Source: JAAZZIT01 sp964480525 (GTDB lineage: Bacteria > Bacillota > Clostridia > Oscillospirales > Ruminococcaceae). From it: a DNA stretch of 14,946 bases. Below are positions 7,543 through 13,376 of the stretch, piece by piece. The translations under genes and the position numbers were made by a program. Location of the stretch: positions 1 through 14,946 of the forward strand of contig CAYZOV010000037.1 of assembly GCA_964480525.1 (NCBI GenBank), read 5' to 3'. A model generated the notes under the pieces. That model saw nothing but the letters and a program-made list of their open reading frames with translations, made no database searches and was not told where the DNA came from. The number at the start of each line of letters is the position of its first letter. Position 1 is the stretch's first letter.

Positions 7543-8256
7543 TTAAATATGTTGTGTAAGTCTTTTCATAACTTCCGCATAAGCGTCCTCAACGCCGCCC
7601 AAATCACGTCTGAAACGGTCTTTGTCAAGTTTTTCGCCTGTTTTTTTATCCCACAAACGGCAGGTATCAGGGCTTATTTCGTCCGCAAGAACAATTTCGC
7701 CGTTTTCAAGTCTGCCAAATTCAAGTTTAAAATCCACCAATGTAACGCCACATTCGTCCCAAAATTCACTAAGCAATTTATTAACGGCAAAAGAATACTT
7801 TTTGATGGTTTCCATTTCTTCCTTTGTACAAAGATTCAGAGCGATTGCATGGTATTCGTTCATCAACGGGTCGCCCAAGTCGTCGTTTTTATACGAAATT
7901 TCGATAGTGGGATTATCAAAAACAACGCCCTCCTCAACGCCGTAACGTTTTGAAAACGAACCTGCCGCAATGTTTCTTATAATTACTTCAAGAGGTACAA
8001 TTTTAACCTTTTTAACAACGGTTTCTCTGTCGTTAAGTTCTTCAACAAAGTGCGTCGGAACGCCCGCTTTTTCAAGCTTTTGCATTAAAAGGTTACTCAT
8101 TTTGTTGTTAATTATACCTTTGCCCGCTATTACTCCTTTTTTAAGTCCGTTAAAGGCGGTTGCGTCGTCCTTGTAGGACACAATAAGAAGCTGAGGGTTT
8201 TCGGTGATAAACACTTTTTTTGCTTTTCCTTCATAGAGCTGTTGTTGTTTTGTCAT
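7543..8256 (-). CDS. purC: SAICAR synthase (PurC), complete
   Basis: Phosphoribosylaminoimidazole-succinocarboxamide synthase of 237 residues, the typical compact bacterial length. It opens with LYEGKAKKVF and carries SYKDDATAFNG, PLEVIIRNIAAGSFSKRYG (around 88-106), YKNDDLGDPL, TLVDFKLEFG and LADEISPDTCRLWD, all standard PurC segments for ATP, CAIR and aspartate binding. The ATG at 8256 follows GGGAGG with a 9-nt spacer. It leads the purC-purA-purB operon and is preceded by a structured leader with a terminator (8280-8406), so transcription is probably attenuated. A second, divergent PurC begins at 548 in the same window. This one is grouped with the other aspartate/fumarate steps rather than with the rest of the de novo pathway. 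Confidence 0.96.
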   Translation of the reverse strand: MTKQQQLYEGKAKKVFITENPQLLIVSYKDDATAFNGLKKGVIAGKGIINNKMSNLLMQKLEKAGVPTHFVEELNDRETVVKKVKIVPLEVIIRNIAAGSFSKRYGVEEGVVFDNPTIEISYKNDDLGDPLMNEYHAIALNLCTKEEMETIKKYSFAVNKLLSEFWDECGVTLVDFKLEFGRLENGEIVLADEISPDTCRLWDKKTGEKLDKDRFRRDLGGVEDAYAEVMKRLTQHI

Positions 8257-8277
8257 AGCTTTATACCTCCCAAAAAA

Positions 8278-8334
8278 TTAAAAAAGGCAATAGAACATCT
8301 ATGTTGTAAAAAACACAAAAGACGCTATTGCCTT
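8278..8334 (-). terminator. Intrinsic terminator in the purC leader
   Basis: A perfect 10-bp stem, AAGGCAATAG (8325-8334) with CTATTGCCTT (8284-8293), is followed on the minus strand by a run of T. The 31-nt loop can fold into two small hairpins (8294-8297 with 8302-8305, or 8304-8307 with 8315-8318). It lies between the promoter and the purC start, with the purC GGGAGG site a few bases downstream, so it acts before the first gene rather than after one. Confidence 0.72.
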
Positions 8335-8406
8335 AAAACTATTTCAGTAAGTCTTCAACAAGCGTCACGTTCAGATTAAACTCAAAAACGCCGTTGCCTT
8401 TTTACA
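8280..8406 (-). promoter_or_regulatory. Structured 5' leader of the pur operon, candidate attenuator or riboswitch
   Basis: The minus-strand leader from about 8406 contains three mutually dependent pairings. (1) A basal stem: 8393-8396 with 8356-8359, and 8388-8391 with 8362-8365, split by a small internal loop. (2) A terminator stem of 10 bp, 8325-8334 with 8284-8293. (3) An antiterminator of 10 bp, AAAAAGGCAA at 8394-8403 with UUGCCUUUUU at 8281-8290. Pairing 3 competes with both 1 and 2, the usual layout of a transcriptional OFF switch. I do not recognise the purine, ZTP or PRPP riboswitch core sequences. A GTG-started 9-codon frame (ending TAG before the terminator) also lies inside but has no good ribosome-binding site. 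Confidence 0.6.
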
Positions 8407-8412
8407 AAAAAC

Positions 8413-8441
8413 AGTATACTCTTTTTTAAGTAATTTGTCAA
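8413..8441 (-). promoter_or_regulatory. SigA promoter of the purC-purA-purB operon
   Basis: Minus-strand TTGACA (8436-8441), a 17-base spacer and TATACT (8413-8418) match 11 of 12 consensus positions. Transcription would start near 8406, about 150 nt before the purC start codon, leaving room for the structured leader. Confidence 0.82.
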
Positions 8442-8509
8442 TAAAAATAAGCGTTTGACAGCATAAAAAATATTTTAAATCACAAAGGAAATTTTAGTTT
8501 ATTTTCAAC

Positions 8510-8543
8510 AAAAAATCTCTCCGTCACCTTTGATAACGGAGAG
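8510..8543 (-). terminator. Intrinsic terminator of upp
   Basis: The 8-bp stem CTCTCCGT/ACGGAGAG (8517-8524 with 8536-8543) is followed on the minus strand by a T-run at 8510-8516. It sits 10 bases after the upp stop codon and isolates upp from the pur operon promoter. Confidence 0.88.
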
Positions 8544-8552
8544 AAAAAGTCC

Positions 8553-9182
8553 TTATTTAGTTCCGAAAATTCTGTCGCCACAATCCCCAAGACCAGGGCA
8601 AATATATGCGTCCTCGTTAAGTTCACGGTCAAGACAACCCACATAAAGCTGTACGTCAGGGTGAACTTTGTGCAATCTCTCAACCCCCTCCGGAGCGGCG
8701 ATTATGCACAAAAATTTAATGTTTTTTCCGCCGTGCTGTTTGATGAAATTAACCGCTTCAACAGCCGAACCGCCCGTTGCAAGCATAGGGTCGGTCACAA
8801 CAATAAGTCTTTCGGAAATAGGGTCAGGGAGCTTGCAATAATATTCTTCCGGTTCGTGAGTTACTTCGTTTCGGCACAAACCTATATGTCCGATTTTTGC
8901 CGTAGGAACAAGTGCGGTAATTCCGCTGACCATACCAAGACCTGCTCTTAAAATCGGCACAACAGCAAGCTTTCTGCCTGCGATAACAGGCGTCATACAT
9001 TTTTCAAGGGGTGTTTCGACTTCAACTTCCTTTGTCGGCAAATCGCTCAAAGCTTCGTAACCCATAAGCATGGCAATTTCCTCAACCAAAGCACGAAATT
9101 CGTTCGTACCCGTGCTTTTATCACGCAAACGTGAAATTTTATGCTTAATAAGCGGGTGGTTCATAATAATTACATTTTCCAT
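8553..9182 (-). CDS. upp: Uracil phosphoribosyltransferase
   Basis: Salvages uracil to UMP using PRPP; a cytoplasmic type I phosphoribosyltransferase. The 209 residues are the standard length. The PRPP-binding loop VVTDPMLATGGSA is at about 128-140, the LRAGLGM segment is at 78-84, and the uracil-binding C-terminus GDCGDRIFGTK is intact. The ATG at 9182 has an AGAGG-type site upstream, and no other start fits as well. It is flanked by its own promoter and terminator, so it is probably transcribed alone, although no clear terminator separates it from the upstream AraC-GGDEF gene. Functionally it complements the purine genes next to it. Confidence 0.96.
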   Translation of the reverse strand: MENVIIMNHPLIKHKISRLRDKSTGTNEFRALVEEIAMLMGYEALSDLPTKEVEVETPLEKCMTPVIAGRKLAVVPILRAGLGMVSGITALVPTAKIGHIGLCRNEVTHEPEEYYCKLPDPISERLIVVTDPMLATGGSAVEAVNFIKQHGGKNIKFLCIIAAPEGVERLHKVHPDVQLYVGCLDRELNEDAYICPGLGDCGDRIFGTK

Positions 9183-9219
9183 AATATACCTCTTTTCAGA
9201 TTAAATTATACTTTATTTA

Positions 9220-9248
9220 ATTCTAGCACATTTGCGGGAAAATGTAAA
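9220..9248 (-). promoter_or_regulatory. SigA-type promoter of upp
   Basis: Minus-strand TTTACA (9243-9248), a 17-base spacer and TAGAAT (9220-9225). Each hexamer is 5 of 6 to consensus. The site lies about 40 bases upstream of the upp start and just after the preceding gene's stop. No hairpin with a U-run separates the two genes, so some readthrough into upp is possible. Confidence 0.7.
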
Positions 9249-9263
9249 TAGTTTTTTTAAAAC

Positions 9264-10097
9264 TTAAAGCCCATTTTTAATTTCAAAATTTCTCGGTGCT
9301 GTTGCAAGTTCGGCAAAAAGCGTATCATAGCTAAGTTTTTTGTTTTCCAAAAGAGTTATTCCGCAACGCATGGAAACCTCAACCTCACCGCCGCTGTACT
9401 TGACGTTTTCTCCGTTGTGACAAAGGATTTTTCGGGCGATTTTTTCCGCCTGTTCACGGTCGCTAAGTCCCGTCATCATCACAAATTCGTCACCGCCGAT
9501 ACGAAACATAACCTTGTCGTCGCCACATTCTGCGTCAATTCTTCGCAGACATTCAAGAATCGCCTTGTCCCCTGCTTCACGACCCAAATTTTCGTTAATC
9601 CACAAAAGACGTACCGTGTCAAATGTGAGAATATATGTACCCTGATTTGATTTGATATAATCGTAAAGCTTAGAAATGTCATATTTTTTACTCATAATAA
9701 ATTCTCCTTTGTAAATAAAATCAATATTTTCGTCTTGAGTATTAAGGGGAGGACAAAGTTGTGAAAAGCGCCAATTTTTGCGGTATTCCGTGGGCGAAAC
9801 TCCCCATACTCTTGAAAACGCTCTGGAAAAACTTTCGGCACTGCCATATCCGTATTTAACCGCAATTTCAAGGGTCGAAACCTTTGTGTTTAACAGTTCT
9901 TCGGCGGCATTGCTAAGGCGACGACGGGTAACATAATCGCCCACGCCCATGTGAAAAACGTTGCGAAAAAGTTTTTGCAAACTTGACAGCGAGCAATAAC
10001 ACGCCTTAGCACAATTTTCCTGTGAAAAGTCCTCTGTCAGGTTTTCTTCCACATATTCAAGCGCTTTTCTTAAAATGTTAAGTTTTTCGGCACTCAT
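9264..10097 (-). CDS. AraC-type HTH regulator fused to a GGDEF domain
   Basis: A 277-residue protein. Residues 1-110 are a complete AraC/XylS DNA-binding domain with two helix-turn-helix units; the YGYGSAESFSRAFSRVWG and SPTEYR segments are diagnostic. Residues 135-277 are a short GGDEF domain with RIGGDEF at 199-205. Asp 160, Asn 168 and Asp 177 keep the spacing of the metal- and guanine-binding residues of diguanylate cyclases (the D, +8 N, +17 D pattern of PleD). The second Asp and the Lys of DxDxFK are replaced, the N-terminal TDxLT-NR region is missing and there is no RxxD inhibitory site. Cyclase activity is thus uncertain; it may bind GTP or c-di-GMP precursors, or be a sensor. Start at ATG 10097 behind AAAGGGGGG. 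It is divergent from the hydrolase at 10279, a likely target. Confidence 0.85.
   Translation of the reverse strand: MSAEKLNILRKALEYVEENLTEDFSQENCAKACYCSLSSLQKLFRNVFHMGVGDYVTRRRLSNAAEELLNTKVSTLEIAVKYGYGSAESFSRAFSRVWGVSPTEYRKNWRFSQLCPPLNTQDENIDFIYKGEFIMSKKYDISKLYDYIKSNQGTYILTFDTVRLLWINENLGREAGDKAILECLRRIDAECGDDKVMFRIGGDEFVMMTGLSDREQAEKIARKILCHNGENVKYSGGEVEVSMRCGITLLENKKLSYDTLFAELATAPRNFEIKNGL
9693..9710 (-). promoter_or_regulatory. Internal ribosome-binding site and ATG for a GGDEF-only product
   Basis: Inside the AraC-GGDEF frame, AAAGGAG (9704-9710) lies 8 bases before an in-frame ATG (9693-9695, Met 135). That is exactly the junction between the two domains. It could yield a separate 143-residue GGDEF protein besides the fusion, or be a relic of two genes that fused by losing a stop codon. 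Confidence 0.5.
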
Positions 10098-10137
10098 CAG
10101 ACGTCCCCCCTTTTGATATTTGTAAGCCTACAATGTC

Positions 10138-10166
10138 AGTATATCACAAAAAATCCACTTTGTCTT
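10138..10166 (-). promoter_or_regulatory. Probable promoter of the AraC-GGDEF gene
   Basis: Minus-strand TATACT (10138-10143) lies 17 bases from AAGACA (10161-10166), which matches GACA of the -35 consensus. It is about 40 bases upstream of the start codon. The weak -35 would suit an activated or autoregulated gene, but that is inference. Confidence 0.5.
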
Positions 10167-10178
10167 GATTTTTTGAGT

Positions 10179-10212
10179 AAATAATTTTTTTGATAATTTA
10201 CAAATTATTTGT
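10179..10212. repeat. Inverted repeats in the divergent intergenic region, possible operator
   Basis: ACAAATTATTTGT (10200-10212) has perfect 6-base arms around a central T. A larger pair, AAATAATTT (10179-10187) and AAATTATTT (10202-10210), overlaps it. The region is very AT-rich, so chance is a real possibility. Its place between two divergent genes, one a DNA-binding regulator, makes it a candidate operator. I see no convincing promoter for the plus-strand hydrolase here. Confidence 0.3.
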
Positions 10213-10278
10213 TGCGGTCGCTTCCGAAAAGGTTTAATATTTAAAAAGAGCAATATTACACGCTTATGAGGTGATTAT

Positions 10279-11016
10279 TTGGAAATAATGTATTGTAAAA
10301 ACAACGACCTTAATATTTTCGGGCGATTATACAAGCCTAAAAATTGTACAAAAAAACTTCCTGCGGTAATTCTTTGCCACGGATTCAACGCCGTTGGGGA
10401 CGATATGGACGACATTGCGCAAAATCTTTGCGACAATAATATTATCGCATACACCTTTGATTTTTGCGGTGGAAGTACACGTTCAAAAAGCGACGGCAAC
10501 AGCACAGAAATGTCAATAAAAACCGAAATTTCAGACCTTTCAGCGGTTTACGAAACGATAAAAAACCAAAATGAAGTGGACGACAAAAAAATCTACCTTT
10601 ACGGCGAAAGTATGGGGGGATTTGTTTCTGTTCTGACGGCTTGCGAAAAAAATGTAAAAATCGCAGGACTGTTTCTTTGTTATCCTGCGTTTTGTATTCC
10701 CGACCAATGGCTAAGCCTTGACATAAATGCTATGGGAGATACATTTAATTTTATGGGAGATATGGTACTATCTCGAAAATTTTACGATGATGTGCCAAAG
10801 TTTGACGTGTTTGAATATGCCGGAAAATTCAAAAATCCCGTAGTAATTTTCCACGGTGATTGCGACCAAGTTGTAAATTTGAATTATTCACAACGATTGG
10901 TAAAATGTTTTGAAAACGCCAAACTCAACGTTGTCAAAAATGCAAACCATTGGTTTGAGGGCAAAGACCGTGACATGATTAAAGATAATCTGGTGAAATT
11001 TGCAAACAGCAAATAA
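10279..11016 (+). CDS. Alpha/beta hydrolase, esterase-like
   Basis: A 245-residue cytoplasmic serine hydrolase of the alpha/beta fold; no signal peptide is seen. The oxyanion segment is ILCHGFN (31-37). The nucleophile elbow GESMGG gives Ser 111, and the likely acid and base are Asp 196 (HGDCDQVV) and His 224 (NANHWF), so the triad is complete. The HG oxyanion strand, the GESMGG elbow and a small lid between strands 6 and 7 resemble cinnamoyl/feruloyl esterases and related acyl-ester hydrolases of gut Firmicutes. The substrate itself cannot be read. I chose the TTG at 10279 because GAGGTGA (10268-10274) sits just before it; the next ATG at 10288 is too far from that site. It is divergent from the AraC-GGDEF regulator, which may control it. 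Confidence 0.85.
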   Translation: MEIMYCKNNDLNIFGRLYKPKNCTKKLPAVILCHGFNAVGDDMDDIAQNLCDNNIIAYTFDFCGGSTRSKSDGNSTEMSIKTEISDLSAVYETIKNQNEVDDKKIYLYGESMGGFVSVLTACEKNVKIAGLFLCYPAFCIPDQWLSLDINAMGDTFNFMGDMVLSRKFYDDVPKFDVFEYAGKFKNPVVIFHGDCDQVVNLNYSQRLVKCFENAKLNVVKNANHWFEGKDRDMIKDNLVKFANSK

Positions 11017-11060
11017 AAAGCAAAAATATCGTATTTTCTGTGTTTTTTTACTAAAAATTA

Positions 11061-11089
11061 TTGACTTCGCAGGGAATATATGTTATAAT
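11061..11089 (+). promoter_or_regulatory. SigA promoter of the TetR-family gene
   Basis: TTGACT (11061-11066), a 17-base spacer and TATAAT (11084-11089) match 11 of 12 consensus positions. The site is about 45 bases upstream of the GTG start. A short TGTT...AACA inverted repeat overlaps the -10 and could be an autoregulatory site, but the arms are only four bases. Confidence 0.82.
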
Positions 11090-11133
11090 GAACACAGTAT
11101 TTGTTTTAATTTTTATACGAGGAGGAAGTTTAG

Positions 11134-11715
11134 GTGGACAGAAAGGAAAAAAACAAGGAAAAAAGCTATAACAAAAAATGCGAAATTATGGAAACTTGCT
11201 ATAATTGTTACGCAGATATGGGGTTCTACGGTACAGGACTTAAAGCGTTGGCGAAACGTTGCGGATTCACACCGCCTAACTTTTATGTATATTTTGACAA
11301 TATCGACGAGCTTATTATTCAGTCAACCGAATATTGCATGAGCAAGGTTGAGGACGAATTTATGCAGCTTGCGCCGAAAGATTTTGAGGATTTGGACAGG
11401 TTTTTAAGCGAAGTTCCTGCGTGGACAGCCCAGAAACACGGCAAAAAATACCGTTTGATGTACCAAATTTACACTCACCCTAAGTACCGTCAGCACGGCA
11501 AAAAGTTTTTTGACGGCGTAAACCAGAGATATTCCGAATACGCAAAGACCGTTGCGCAGAATATCGGAATCCCGGACGACGTTGTAAGACCGCTGATTTT
11601 TACTTTTGTCAGAGCTTGCGTTCACTATGCATTGTATGAGGACGAATTTTATTTGAACGAACAAATCAGACTTATTAAACAGGTTTTAGATATGTTTGTT
11701 GAAAAGTACAAATAA
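11134..11715 (+). CDS. TetR/AcrR-family transcriptional regulator
   Basis: A 193-residue regulator. The N-terminal HTH spans about residues 20-60. GLKALAKRCGFTPPNFYVYF fits the TetR pattern of an IA-x-x-x-G turn followed by the Y-YF recognition helix, and then by an acidic -DEL segment. The rest is a helical ligand-binding domain with no recognisable effector signature. The GTG at 11134 is the start because a perfect AGGAGG (11120-11125) lies 8 bases before it. It has its own near-consensus promoter and a strong terminator, so it is monocistronic. No efflux gene is adjacent; the hydrolase upstream and the ABC exporter genes further away in the window are possible targets, but nothing in the sequence links them. 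Confidence 0.88.
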   Translation: MDRKEKNKEKSYNKKCEIMETCYNCYADMGFYGTGLKALAKRCGFTPPNFYVYFDNIDELIIQSTEYCMSKVEDEFMQLAPKDFEDLDRFLSEVPAWTAQKHGKKYRLMYQIYTHPKYRQHGKKFFDGVNQRYSEYAKTVAQNIGIPDDVVRPLIFTFVRACVHYALYEDEFYLNEQIRLIKQVLDMFVEKYK

Positions 11716-11722
11716 TAAATCA

Positions 11723-11764
11723 CCCCACTTGTCCGAAATTTTCGGATAGGTGGGGATTTTTTTG
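11723..11764 (+). terminator. Intrinsic terminator after the TetR-family gene
   Basis: CCCCAC (11723-11728) pairs with GTGGGG (11750-11755), and TCCGAA (11732-11737) with TTCGGA (11741-11746), with a small internal loop. A plus-strand T-run (11757-11763) follows. It lies between convergent genes. On the minus strand the following sequence is AT-rich but has no clean T-run, so it is mainly a plus-strand terminator. Confidence 0.88.
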
Positions 11765-11768
11765 ACTA

Positions 11769-12260
11769 TTATTCGTCGTCTGAATCAAGGTCGAACAGGT
11801 ATTTTTCATAATCTTTCACGAAATATCGCAGGTTCTTTTTGCCCTTTGAAATAACGGTGAAACCCTCTGCTTCCAAAAGTTCTTTTTGAGATTCCACGCC
11901 GTTTGGGTATTTTGGGTTAAGTTCGCCGTCGGATTTAAGCGTTCTCCAATACGGGGTTTTGTCATTTGCTCGCTGGTGACTAGCCCACGCAACAATCGTG
12001 ACGAAAATTCCTGCGGTCATCGGTTCGGTAAAATCCGCATTGTTTTGTTTGGCAAAATACTCACGGATTTTTCCAACGGTTGTAACAGACCCTTGCGGAA
12101 TTTTTTTCATCACCTTGTCATAATCAACAGGCGGAGCAAAATACATCTTGTTGCCACCGTATTTTTCAACGGTTTTTGGGTCTGTTACGGTCTGGATTTT
12201 CGGCATATCTTTACTGTTATGTAACATTTTGTTAAAGTCTTTTTTATCTTCCTTAGCCAT
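11769..12260 (-). CDS. MGMT-family alkyltransferase-like protein (non-catalytic)
   Basis: A 163-residue protein with the DNA-binding fold of O6-alkylguanine-DNA alkyltransferase. IPQGSVTTVGKIREYF (54-69) matches the recognition-helix region, and TPYWRTLKSDGELNPKYPNG (102-121) replaces the catalytic PCHRV segment. Tyr and Trp stand where Cys and His would be, so it cannot accept an alkyl group. This PYWRTLKS form is normal for a widespread bacterial MGMT-like subfamily, not a local mutation. Alkyltransferase-like proteins of other kinds bind O6-alkylguanine and hand it to nucleotide excision repair; a similar role is plausible here. The ATG at 12260 follows AAGGACGG, 15 bases after the AlkD-like gene. 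It is the last gene of the five-gene cluster. The C-terminal tail is acidic. Confidence 0.82.
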   Translation of the reverse strand: MAKEDKKDFNKMLHNSKDMPKIQTVTDPKTVEKYGGNKMYFAPPVDYDKVMKKIPQGSVTTVGKIREYFAKQNNADFTEPMTAGIFVTIVAWASHQRANDKTPYWRTLKSDGELNPKYPNGVESQKELLEAEGFTVISKGKKNLRYFVKDYEKYLFDLDSDDE

Positions 12261-12275
12261 TTTTACCGTCCTTAA

Positions 12276-12911
12276 TTATTTAATAATTTTGCGTAAATCT
12301 TTGAATTTTTCTTTAACCTCATTGCTGACCCTGAACGAATCGCAGGTTTTTTGTATTGCTTTTCCTGTGATATTATAATCAAGCGAACATTTTTTCAGAT
12401 AATCCAAAGTTTTTTGCGGAAAATATATTGCCAGATAGGACAACAACCACGCCTGCGCCATCTGAACGTAGTATTCGTTATCATTTTTAAAAAGCAAAAA
12501 CAGCTTTTCGGCGTTTTTTTCGTCCTTAACAAGGTTTGGCATGAACATCACATACCCCCATCTTCGCACAAATGCAAGGTCGTTTTGGACGTATTTTTCG
12601 GCTTTTTCGTATGCAAAATCAAAGGTCAGGTATTTATCGACAAACTGCGAAAGCTGGTCAACGTGCCACCAGTCCTGCAATTTGTCAAAATTTTTCTCTA
12701 TAAAATCAAATTTTTCCTCAACGGTTTTCAGATTTCCCAAAGAAACCTGAAAGAAAGTTCGGTGAAATTCCTGCCGTGACATGACGATTTCACCCAAAAA
12801 ATCCACATTTTCGTGATTTTTTATAAGTCTGCGGTTCAGTCTGTCAACGTCTTTCGTCTTATAATTTTCCCCAAGATTAGCAAATTCTTTTTCAAGTTCG
12901 GATAAGTTCAT
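12276..12911 (-). CDS. AlkD-like DNA alkylation repair glycosylase
   Basis: A 211-residue all-helical HEAT-like repeat protein of the DNA alkylation repair (AlkC/AlkD) family, which excises N3- and N7-alkylpurines. WWHVDQL (81-87) supplies the conserved Trp and Asp four residues apart. FVRRWGYVMF (114-123) gives the conserved Arg and a Trp, and MAQAWLLSYLA (151-161) a further Trp. This matches the Trp/Asp/Arg/Trp set that lines the lesion pocket of Bacillus cereus AlkD in order and approximate spacing. The length is slightly short of the 225-240 usual for AlkD. The ATG at 12911 has only a modest AAGG-type site. It lies 32 bases after the deaminase gene and 15 before the alkyltransferase-like gene, so it is almost certainly cotranscribed with both. 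Product assignment is good; catalysis is inferred. Confidence 0.85.
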   Translation of the reverse strand: MNLSELEKEFANLGENYKTKDVDRLNRRLIKNHENVDFLGEIVMSRQEFHRTFFQVSLGNLKTVEEKFDFIEKNFDKLQDWWHVDQLSQFVDKYLTFDFAYEKAEKYVQNDLAFVRRWGYVMFMPNLVKDEKNAEKLFLLFKNDNEYYVQMAQAWLLSYLAIYFPQKTLDYLKKCSLDYNITGKAIQKTCDSFRVSNEVKEKFKDLRKIIK

Positions 12912-12943
12912 TATTTCACAGCCTTTTTATGTAATTTTTTCGT

Positions 12944-13351
12944 TTATTCAAACCTTTCTTTGCCCCACCAATCGGGCATAAGTTCTTTAAGGCGGATTGT
13001 CTTTTTCGTTTCCAAGTCAAGAAGAATTTCGATTTCGCCACTATTTTTATGCAATTGCAACATAAATTCCCTGCACGCACCACACGGCGAACCCACTTTT
13101 CCGTTTGGCATAACTGCCACAACCTTGTCAATTTCACATTCGCCGTTTGTCAGCATATTCGCCATTGCGTTCCTTTCGGCACACATTCCGAGGGAGCTAC
13201 AGGTGTCAATGCACACTCCCAAATAAATATTTCCCGACTTTGTGAGAATTGCCGCCGCAACTCCGCCCGCTTCCATAAACGGCGAAATTATTCTGCCATT
13301 TTGAACTTTTTTCGCTTCGTTATAAAGTTTTTCCCAAATATCCTGCGACAT
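12944..13351 (-). CDS. Cytidine deaminase-family zinc enzyme
   Basis: A 135-residue cytosolic deaminase of the small homotetrameric type. The zinc and proton-shuttle residues are all present: CAERNA with Cys 57 and Glu 59, and PCGACRE with Cys 90 and Cys 93. This is the CAE/PCxxC arrangement. The C-terminal LMPDWWG segment resembles blasticidin-S deaminase and its bacterial relatives as much as housekeeping Cdd, so the substrate could be cytidine/deoxycytidine or another cytosine nucleoside. I therefore give no gene symbol. The ATG at 13351 is preceded by AGAGG. It begins 25 bases after the kinase-like gene and ends 32 before the AlkD-like gene, inside the five-gene cluster. Confidence 0.88.
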   Translation of the reverse strand: MSQDIWEKLYNEAKKVQNGRIISPFMEAGGVAAAILTKSGNIYLGVCIDTCSSLGMCAERNAMANMLTNGECEIDKVVAVMPNGKVGSPCGACREFMLQLHKNSGEIEILLDLETKKTIRLKELMPDWWGKERFE

Positions 13352-13376
13352 AATTTTACCTCTTTTCTTAAAATTA

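Noticed and set aside
7495..7953. 152-codon plus-strand open frame across purC/purA
   Set aside because: Antisense to two firmly identified genes; rich in Phe and Ile as expected from reverse-complemented Lys/Asn codons.
8328..8370. GTG-started 9-codon leader peptide in the purC leader
   Set aside because: No credible ribosome-binding site upstream of the GTG, and the codons are not enriched for any amino acid that would explain attenuation. The RNA pairing explains the region better.
8280..8406. Known purine, ZTP or PRPP riboswitch
   Set aside because: The conserved core sequences of these classes, as I know them, are not visible; only the generic terminator/antiterminator logic is.
12351..12779. 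142-codon plus-strand open frame inside the AlkD-like gene
   Set aside because: Antisense shadow without a start signal.
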